Shown here in pieces: positions 36,347-41,777 of a DNA stretch of 41,777 bases. Numbering within the stretch: the stretch's first letter is position 1; every line of letters starts with the position of its first letter. Made by a program: the position numbers and the translations under genes. A model generated the notes under the pieces. That model did not search any database, was not told the origin of the DNA, and saw only the letters and a program-made list of their open reading frames with translations. Source of the DNA: Betaproteobacteria bacterium (lineage in GTDB: Bacteria > Pseudomonadota > Gammaproteobacteria > Burkholderiales > Burkholderiaceae); assembly GCA_947378095.1 (NCBI GenBank), contig CANCIL010000003.1, positions 1-41,777 on the forward strand, written 5' to 3'.

Positions 36347-36706
36347 TTACTCCCAGTCGAGGGCGCCCTTTTTCCAGATATAAACAAATCCCACAATGAA
36401 CTCCAAAAGGAAAATCACCATAGAGGCGTAGCCAAGCCAACCGATATCACGAAGTGCAACACCCCATGGAAATAGGAATGCAGTTTCTAGGTCAAACAAG
36501 ATAAATAAAATAGCAATCAGGTAATAGCGCACGTCGAACTTCATACGCGCATCTTCAAACGCTTCAAAGCCGCACTCATATGGAGAGAGTTTTTCAGCGT
36601 CAGGCTTAGAGGGAGCCAAAATCTTTCCGAGGAACATGGGGACTAAACCCACCCCAATACCTACGAGGATAAAAAGCAGAACAGGAAAGTAATTAGCGAG
36701 ATTCAA
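36347..36706 (-). CDS. nuoA: NADH-quinone oxidoreductase subunit A, first gene of the nuo operon
   Basis: A 119-residue, three-helix membrane subunit. Conserved are [24 protein letters not shown] (within 40-63, Cys46 in the ND3-type loop) and [15 protein letters not shown]. The start codon is TTG at 36706-36704, reading [11 protein letters not shown] after the initiator as in relatives, with AGGA 8 bases upstream; no better ATG exists before the first helix. About 110 bases separate it from tRNA-Leu. I see no strong sigma70 promoter and no terminator there, so the operon may be read partly from upstream. Confidence 0.93.
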
Positions 36707-36815
36707 AAAATGGTCCTGATTCGTTCGTCTGGTAATTCTTTAAACATCAAATTGTTCAATATTTCACTACATACAGCCTTGATTTAGAGCAAAAACTCCT
36801 ACAAATTCTTTATTT

Positions 36816-36900
36816 TGGTGCCGACGGCGAGACTCGAACTCGCACAGCCTAAGCCACTACCCCCTCAAGATAGCGTGTCTACCAATTTCACCACGTCGGC
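36816..36900 (-). tRNA. leuU: tRNA-Leu (anticodon GAG)
   Basis: An 85-base tRNA with encoded CCA (TGG at 36816-36818 on the plus strand). The acceptor stem GCCGACG/CGTCGGC is perfect and the T arm is GCGAG-TTCGAGT-CTCGC. The anticodon arm CTATC-TTGAGGG-GGTAG gives GAG, decoding CUC and CUU. A short class II variable arm (GCT/GGC) supports leucine. As in E. coli, it lies directly downstream of secG. A TAGAAT box occurs in the 86-base gap to secG, but no matching -35, so it may be cut from the secG transcript. Confidence 0.96.
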
Positions 36901-36986
36901 ATCTTGCAAAACCCATCAATTCTACTGCATTGCACAACTCAACTACCCCAAAATTGAGGCAAGGAAATCCGTAAAAACCTACTTTT

Positions 36987-37331
36987 TTACTTAGGAACTG
37001 CAGGTTTTGTTGGATCTTGGGCTGGAGCTACCGGAGCTGCTGGGGCAGACGCAGGTGCGACTGTTCCAGAGAGAACGCCCGGGCTAACTTCCTTCTTATT
37101 CCCTAGCCAGGTGATCCCAAGAGTACTAAGGAAGAAAACGGCCGCAAAAATTGCCGTTGTATGGGATAAAAAGTTCGCAGAACCGCTGGCGCCGAATAAG
37201 CTACCAGATGAACCGGACCCAAAAGCAGCACCCATATCAGCCCCTTTGCCCTGTTGCAATAAGACCAAGAGAATCACAGCCAAAGCTGAAACTACCTGCA
37301 ATACGATTAATAAAGTCTTAAACCATTCCAC
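36987..37331 (-). CDS. secG: Preprotein translocase subunit SecG
   Basis: A 114-residue two-helix inner-membrane subunit that assists SecYEG export. The helices are at about residues 5-25 and 53-73, linked by the conserved LLQQGKGADMGAAFGSGSSGSLFG loop (within 24-48). The C-terminal 35 or so residues are Ala/Pro-rich. The start codon is GTG at 37331, with GGAG 7 bases upstream. It follows tpiA by 21 bases and precedes tRNA-Leu, the classic tpiA-secG arrangement in Burkholderiales. Confidence 0.94.
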   Translation of the reverse strand: MEWFKTLLIVLQVVSALAVILLVLLQQGKGADMGAAFGSGSSGSLFGASGSANFLSHTTAIFAAVFFLSTLGITWLGNKKEVSPGVLSGTVAPASAPAAPVAPAQDPTKPAVPK

Positions 37332-37352
37332 AACGAATCTCCAATAAAAAAT

Positions 37353-38111
37353 CTATGCCTGACAAATAGCAAGAAAATCTTGAGGGTTCAATGAAGCTCC
37401 CCCAACCAATCCACCATCAATATCCGGCATGGCAAACAACTCAACAGCATTGTCAGGTTTAACACTGCCGCCGTACAAAATTCCTACATGAGAAGCAACA
37501 TCGTCATTAAATTCAGCCAGCTGAAGCCGAATAGTGCAATGCATATCCTGCGCTACCTGAGCGCTAGCTACCTTGCCTGTACCAATAGCCCAAACGGGTT
37601 CATAAGCAATCAAGCAATCCACTAATCTATCTTGCAAAACATTCACTTGCTTAGCCACCTGTGAGCAAACAACTTCTTCCGCTCTACCAGAATTACGCTC
37701 ATCCGCCGTCTCACCAACGCAGATTACAGGCGTCATGCCGTTATCTAATACCTGCAGGGCTTTAGCAGCAACCACTTCATCAACCTCATGATGAAATTGG
37801 CGTCGCTCTGAATGACCTACGATGACATAAGTACAACCCATCTCCTTGAGCATAGAGGCAGCAACTTCTCCTGTATATGCTCCGGATTCATGAGCAGAGG
37901 CATCTTGAGCACCAAGACTTAAAAATGCCAAGGAGTATTCTTTAATCAAAACACTGCACTGAGCTAAATAAGGAAAGGGTGGACATACAACAAACTGACG
38001 CCCTGCAGGCATGCCACTTTCCATTCCGCGAGCAACCGTCTTAACCCAGTCTTGATTAGTTGCAAGACTGCCATTCATTTTCCAGTTGCCGATGATGATG
38101 AGTGGACGCAT
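37353..38111 (-). CDS. tpiA: Triosephosphate isomerase
   Basis: Interconverts dihydroxyacetone phosphate and glyceraldehyde 3-phosphate. The 252-residue TIM barrel has the catalytic set: N9 and K11 in GNWKMNG, H100 in VIVGHSERR, and E171 in AYEPVWAIGTGK (loop 6). The phosphate-binding LYGGSVKPDN and GGLVGGASL close the active site. It lies 14 bases downstream of the quinone oxidoreductase gene on the same strand. Confidence 0.97.
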   Translation of the reverse strand: MRPLIIIGNWKMNGSLATNQDWVKTVARGMESGMPAGRQFVVCPPFPYLAQCSVLIKEYSLAFLSLGAQDASAHESGAYTGEVAASMLKEMGCTYVIVGHSERRQFHHEVDEVVAAKALQVLDNGMTPVICVGETADERNSGRAEEVVCSQVAKQVNVLQDRLVDCLIAYEPVWAIGTGKVASAQVAQDMHCTIRLQLAEFNDDVASHVGILYGGSVKPDNAVELFAMPDIDGGLVGGASLNPQDFLAICQA

Positions 38112-38125
38112 AAACTAGTTGGGTA

Positions 38126-39124
38126 TTAAACCGTTAAAACGATTTTGCCGATATGCTCAGAAGACTCCATCAATCGATGAGCATCTGCAGCCTGATCTAG
38201 CGTAAATGTTTTGTAAATTTCAGGCTTCAATTTACCTGCATTGAGTAATGGCCATACATGGTCATACAGTTGTTTGCTAATTTGTTTTTTGAATGCTACT
38301 GGGCGTGGGCGCAAAGTCGAGCCAGTAATGGTCAAACGGCGACGCAAAATTTGATTGGTACTGACTTCAGCTTTAGATCCTCCCTGTATTGCAATGATCA
38401 CAATACGGCCATCATCTGCTAGGCAATCAATTTCACGCTGGACATAGTCACCAGTGACCATATCCAGGATAACGTTTACACCTTTACCGTCAGTAGCCTT
38501 TTTGACTTCCTCAACAAAATCTTGTGTTTTGTAATTGATGGCTAGATCAGCGCCCAAGCGCAAACATGCAGCGCATTTTTCATCGTTTCCAGCGGTTACA
38601 AATACCTTGAAGCCAAGTGCCTTAGCAATCAAAATAGCAGTAACACCGATGCCACTCGAACCACCTTGCACTAATAACGTTTCACCAGCAGAAAGTTGAC
38701 CTCGCATGAAGACATTGCTCCACACTGTATAAAAGGTTTCTGGTAGTGCAGCAGCTTCTTGATCAGTAAAGCCCTTGGGGTAAGGCAAGCACTGTGCTAT
38801 TGGCGCTGTGCATAGATCTGCATAACCGCCACCTTGTACTAAAGCACAAACCTTATCACCCATCTTTAAACCAAAAGCATTATCAGCGTGCGCTAAGTCA
38901 CCGCCAATAATCTCTCCAGCAACCTCAAGACCTGGGATATCTGATGCGCCAGCAGGAACTGGGTAATGGCCCTTGCGTTGCAAAACGTCAGGGCGATTAA
39001 TTCCCGCTGCAAGTACTTTAATCAAAACCTCGCCAGTTCCAGCACTTGGCACCGCTGGATCGGGACGAGTTGTAGACACCAACATTTCTGGTGCACCAAA
39101 TTCTTTGATCTCAATTACGCGCAT
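38126..39124 (-). CDS. NAD(P)H quinone oxidoreductase, zinc-independent MDR family (zeta-crystallin/PIG3-like)
   Basis: A 332-residue medium-chain reductase without catalytic zinc ligands. The N-terminal catalytic domain has AGINRPDVLQRKGHYPVPAG and PGLEVAGEI. The Rossmann domain has LVQGGSSGIGVTAILIAKALG near 155-175 and VFVTAGNDEKCAACLRLGAD, suggesting NADPH as cofactor. It resembles the PIG3/TP53I3 quinone oxidoreductase subgroup. I start at ATG 39124, where AGGAG is 6 bases upstream; a TTG one codon earlier would add a single Met. It sits between pnp (33 bases) and tpiA. The true quinone or enone substrate is unknown. Confidence 0.88.
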   Translation of the reverse strand: MRVIEIKEFGAPEMLVSTTRPDPAVPSAGTGEVLIKVLAAGINRPDVLQRKGHYPVPAGASDIPGLEVAGEIIGGDLAHADNAFGLKMGDKVCALVQGGGYADLCTAPIAQCLPYPKGFTDQEAAALPETFYTVWSNVFMRGQLSAGETLLVQGGSSGIGVTAILIAKALGFKVFVTAGNDEKCAACLRLGADLAINYKTQDFVEEVKKATDGKGVNVILDMVTGDYVQREIDCLADDGRIVIIAIQGGSKAEVSTNQILRRRLTITGSTLRPRPVAFKKQISKQLYDHVWPLLNAGKLKPEIYKTFTLDQAADAHRLMESSEHIGKIVLTV

Positions 39125-39157
39125 CAAATACTCCTAAGGCTGATCAGAAATGCTTAC

Positions 39158-41317
39158 TTATGCTGTTTCGTCAGTTGCAGGAGCGGCTTCAGCAGTCGCG
39201 CCAGCTAAGGGAGCAATCGTGCCACCTTCATCAGCCATTGCAGCTTTGAGTGATAAACGTAAACGACCACGCTCATCAGCAGCTAATAATTTCACACGAA
39301 CCACTTGGCCTTCTGCAAGGTAATCTTTAACTTCTTTTACACGCTCATTAGAAATCTCAGAGATGTGCAAGAGTCCGTCCTTACCAGGAAGAATATTGAC
39401 CAAAGCCCCGAATTCAAGCAACTTCACAACTGGACCTTCGTAGATCTTGCCTACTTCAGCTTCAGCAGTAATGCCTTCGATGCGCGCTTTAGCCTCAGCC
39501 ATGCCTTCTGCACTTGTAGAGGCGATAGTTACAGTGCCATCATCTTTAATATCAATGCTGCATCCAGTTTCCTTAGTCAAGGCTTGGATAGTCGCGCCAC
39601 CCTTACCAATTACTTCGCGAATCTTGTCTGGATGAATCTTGAATGACACCATGCGTGGAGCATGAGCAGATAATTCAGTGCGAACTGAACCCATTGCTTC
39701 TTGCATTTTGCTCAAGATGTGCAAACGGCCTTCTTTAGCTTGCGCTAAAGCCACTTGCATAATTTCTTTAGTAATACCTTGAACCTTAATGTCCATCTGC
39801 AGCGCAGTAATACCATTTGCAGTACCTGCCACCTTGAAGTCCATATCACCCAAGTGATCTTCGTCACCCAAGATATCGGTCAACACTGCAAAACGGTTAC
39901 CGTCTAGGATCAAGCCCATTGCTACACCAGCAACGTGCGCTTTAACTGGAACACCAGCGTCCATCATGGCTAAGCAACCGCCACAAACGGAAGCCATGGA
40001 GGAAGAGCCATTGGACTCAGTAATTTCTGAAACCACACGAATGCTGTATGCAAAATCTTCTGGGCTTGGCAAAACAGGAATCAAAGCGCGCTTAGCTAAA
40101 CGACCGTGACCAATTTCACGACGCTTAGGGCTACCTACGCGGCCTGTTTCACCAGTAGCAAACGGGGGCATGTTGTAGTGGAACATGAAACGATCGCGGT
40201 ATTCACCTTCGAGCGCGTCAATAATTTGCTCGTCACGGGCAGTTCCTAATGTAGCAACCACAAGAGCCTGTGTTTCACCACGGGTAAATAATGCAGAACC
40301 ATGTGTACGTGGCAACACGCCGTTACGAATTTCGATTGGACGAACAGTGCGTGTATCACGACCATCAATGCGTGGCTCGCCATTCAAAATCTGGCTACGA
40401 ACAATCTTCGCTTCGATTTCGAACATGATGTCGCTAACAGCAACAGCATCAACATCACCTTCTTCAGATAACTTAGCTACTACTTCTTTAGAAATTTCTT
40501 TGAGCTTGTCTGAGCGTGCGCCTTTTTGACGAATTTGATAAGCCTCACGCAATGGCGCTTCAGCCAAAGCAGTCACCTTAGCGATGAATGGCTCATCTTT
40601 AGGAGCAGCAGCCCAATCCCACTCTGGTTTACCAGCTTCACGGACTAAATCATTGATTGCGTTGATTGCAGTTTGCATTTGGTCATGACCATATACAACA
40701 GCGCCCAACATGACATCTTCGGATAATTGATTTGCTTCAGATTCCACCATCAATACAGCAGCTTGTGTACCAGCAACGATTAAATCGAGTTCGCTAGTAG
40801 CTTGTTCTGTACGAGTTGGGTTCAAGAGGTACTGACCGTTAGCGTAACCAACGCGAGCAGCACCAACTGGGCCGGCAAAAGGAATGCCTGAAACAGCCAA
40901 AGCTGCAGAAGCAGCGATCAAAGCAGGAATATCTGCAGGAACGTCTGGGTTGATAGACAAAACATGCACTACAACCTGAACTTCATTCAAGAAACCTTCT
41001 GGGAACAAAGGACGTAATGGGCGGTCGATCAAACGGGAGATTAATGTCTCACCTTCTGATGGGCGACCTTCACGGCGAAAGAAGCCACCAGGGATCTTGC
41101 CTGCTGCGTATGTCTTTTCTAAATAATCTACAGTTAATGGGAAAAAGGATTGGCCTGGCTTTGCAGACTTCGATGCAACTACTGTACCCATTACTACGGT
41201 GTCATCCACGTTTACGATGACTGCACCACCTGATTGACGAGCGATCTCGCCTGTTTCCATCGTTACTTGATGGTTGCCCCATTGAAAACTTTTTACTGCT
41301 TTTTTAAACATAGTCAT
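39158..41317 (-). CDS. pnp: Polyribonucleotide nucleotidyltransferase (PNPase)
   Basis: A 3'-5' phosphorolytic exoribonuclease of the RNA degradosome. The protein is 719 residues from ATG 41317 (MTMFKKAV). An in-frame GTG at 41341 would swallow the GGAG that lies 9 bases before this ATG, so the shorter start is chosen. Domains: first RNase PH fold with [24 protein letters not shown] motif (within residues 72-92), a helical linker, the catalytic second RNase PH fold with [14 protein letters not shown] and [20 protein letters not shown], a KH domain with [12 protein letters not shown] (about 552-612), and an S1 domain (about 620-692). The tail is Ala/Thr/Glu-rich. The structured leader suggests autoregulation as in E. 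coli. Confidence 0.96.
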   Translation of the reverse strand: MTMFKKAVKSFQWGNHQVTMETGEIARQSGGAVIVNVDDTVVMGTVVASKSAKPGQSFFPLTVDYLEKTYAAGKIPGGFFRREGRPSEGETLISRLIDRPLRPLFPEGFLNEVQVVVHVLSINPDVPADIPALIAASAALAVSGIPFAGPVGAARVGYANGQYLLNPTRTEQATSELDLIVAGTQAAVLMVESEANQLSEDVMLGAVVYGHDQMQTAINAINDLVREAGKPEWDWAAAPKDEPFIAKVTALAEAPLREAYQIRQKGARSDKLKEISKEVVAKLSEEGDVDAVAVSDIMFEIEAKIVRSQILNGEPRIDGRDTRTVRPIEIRNGVLPRTHGSALFTRGETQALVVATLGTARDEQIIDALEGEYRDRFMFHYNMPPFATGETGRVGSPKRREIGHGRLAKRALIPVLPSPEDFAYSIRVVSEITESNGSSSMASVCGGCLAMMDAGVPVKAHVAGVAMGLILDGNRFAVLTDILGDEDHLGDMDFKVAGTANGITALQMDIKVQGITKEIMQVALAQAKEGRLHILSKMQEAMGSVRTELSAHAPRMVSFKIHPDKIREVIGKGGATIQALTKETGCSIDIKDDGTVTIASTSAEGMAEAKARIEGITAEAEVGKIYEGPVVKLLEFGALVNILPGKDGLLHISEISNERVKEVKDYLAEGQVVRVKLLAADERGRLRLSLKAAMADEGGTIAPLAGATAEAAPATDETA

Positions 41318-41340
41318 TCTGATCTTCTCCAAATTGTTCA

Positions 41341-41476
41341 CGCAAAACTCACATGAGCATTGCGCTTGTCGTGGGATAAAGCAGTGTCACGACAACACTG
41401 GAGCGAATTAGGATTACAAGGGATGCCATTCCAGGGAGACTCTGAAATCAGAAGCTCATTGGAATGACACGATCCC
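41341..41476 (-). promoter_or_regulatory. Structured pnp leader with several hairpins
   Basis: Reading toward pnp there are four possible stems. First, a long hairpin at 41420-41476, with paired arms GGGAT/ATCCC, CATTCCA/TGGAATG and inner TCTGA/TCAGA segments separated by small internal loops. Second, CAGTGT/ACACTG at 41382-41400. Third, TTGTCGTG/CACGACAA at 41366-41395, which shares bases with the second and so cannot form with it. Fourth, CGCAA/TTGCG with inner CTCA/TGAG at 41341-41364, just before the ribosome binding site. The long stem has no T tract after it. In E. coli the pnp leader stem is cut by RNase III for autoregulation; the same is inferred here. Confidence 0.55.
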
Positions 41477-41501
41477 CTACACAAATAATCGAAAACCGCT
41501 C

Positions 41502-41563
41502 AAAAAACATGCCACCTTCTTAAGACTGCATCTGGAAAGAAACAACCTTAAGTGAGATGGCAT
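41502..41563 (-). terminator. Terminator after rpsO
   Basis: On the minus strand ATGCCATCTCACTTAAG (41563-41547) pairs with CTTAAGAAGGTGGCAT (41524-41509), with one wobble and a small bulge. GTTTTTTG (41508-41501) follows. The loop is long (22 bases), so efficiency may be partial, allowing some read-through into pnp as in E. coli. Confidence 0.7.
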
Positions 41564-41580
41564 TGCAATACCGATAAGAA

Positions 41581-41777
41581 TTACTTACGGAGACCTAATT
41601 TCTCGATCAATGCGCGATAGCGATCCAGATCTTTGCCTTTGAGGTAATCCAAGAGGCGACGGCGACGTGAAACCATCTTCAACAAACCGCGACGGCTGTG
41701 ATGGTCTTTAGCGTTAGCCTTGAAATGGGGGGTTAATTCATTGATGCGGGCTGTTAGCAATGAAACTTGAACTTCAG
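41581..41777 (-). CDS. rpsO: 30S ribosomal protein S15, 3' part
   Basis: Binds 16S rRNA early in assembly of the small subunit. The C-terminal 64 residues are visible, of about 89; the start lies beyond the window edge. They include [40 protein letters not shown] and the end [11 protein letters not shown], which are diagnostic for S15. The stop TAA is at 41583-41581. A terminator and a structured leader separate it from pnp, the conserved bacterial rpsO-pnp pairing. Confidence 0.97.
   Translation of the reverse strand, partial: EVQVSLLTARINELTPHFKANAKDHHSRRGLLKMVSRRRRLLDYLKGKDLDRYRALIEKLGLRK

Noticed and set aside
36342-36440. N-terminal extension of nuoB by 33 residues
   Set aside because: It overlaps nuoA by about 95 bases. 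The ATG at 36341 has a good ribosome binding site and matches the family start.
41318-41341. GTG start for pnp eight codons upstream
   Set aside because: The GGAG that serves the ATG at 41317 lies inside this extension, and homologues start MTMFKKAV or MFKKAV.

Overview
The window is a gene-dense chromosomal stretch of a betaproteobacterium in the Burkholderiales. A Polynucleobacter-like, small-genome freshwater lineage is my best guess. This rests on three things: separate nuoC and nuoD inside a complete 14-gene nuo operon; the order rpsO, pnp, quinone oxidoreductase, tpiA, secG, tRNA-Leu(GAG), nuoA-N, NUDIX hydrolase, DUF1178, which I recall from Burkholderiales; and an orphan Bug-type periplasmic binding protein. 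Base composition looks moderate, intergenic gaps are mostly tens of bases, and many stops and starts overlap. I see no mobile element, CRISPR array, prophage or broken gene.

Layout. Bases 1-274: the 3' end of an unrecognised plus-strand gene and a terminator. Bases 283-10918: a housekeeping neighbourhood with prpE, mltD and gloB on the minus strand and a YafS-like methyltransferase, rnhA and dnaQ on the plus strand. This is the enterobacterial order mltD-gloB-yafS-rnhA-dnaQ, but a two-gene RND efflux system sits between rnhA and dnaQ and is joined to dnaQ by overlapping codons. Bases 10926-20870: accessory metabolism, with a D-malate/tartrate dehydrogenase, a SprT-like metalloprotein, an amidase, a Bug binding protein, an Old Yellow Enzyme homologue, methylmalonate-semialdehyde dehydrogenase and a four-gene polar amino acid ABC transporter. 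Bases 20943-22093: DUF1178 and a NUDIX hydrolase. Bases 22214-36706: respiratory complex I, nuoA to nuoN, all on the minus strand. Bases 36816-41777: tRNA-Leu(GAG), secG, tpiA, a quinone oxidoreductase, pnp and the 3' end of rpsO, also on the minus strand.

Functional links. PrpE and MmsA both make propionyl-CoA, although no methylcitrate-cycle genes are present here. The ABC transporter and Bug protein import small organic nutrients. Complex I passes NADH electrons to quinone. PNPase and S15 are neighbours as in E. coli, and the DNA between them is highly structured, like the autoregulated pnp leader of E. coli.

Most of the window is well-known housekeeping content, and I did not find a convincing new multi-gene system. 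The best second-look items are non-coding: the stacked and partly mutually exclusive hairpins in the pnp leader, and a terminator-like hairpin before mmsA whose 5' arm can also pair with the bases abutting the mmsA start codon. The RND insertion upstream of dnaQ and the near-zero gap between the divergent gloB and methyltransferase starts are also worth checking.
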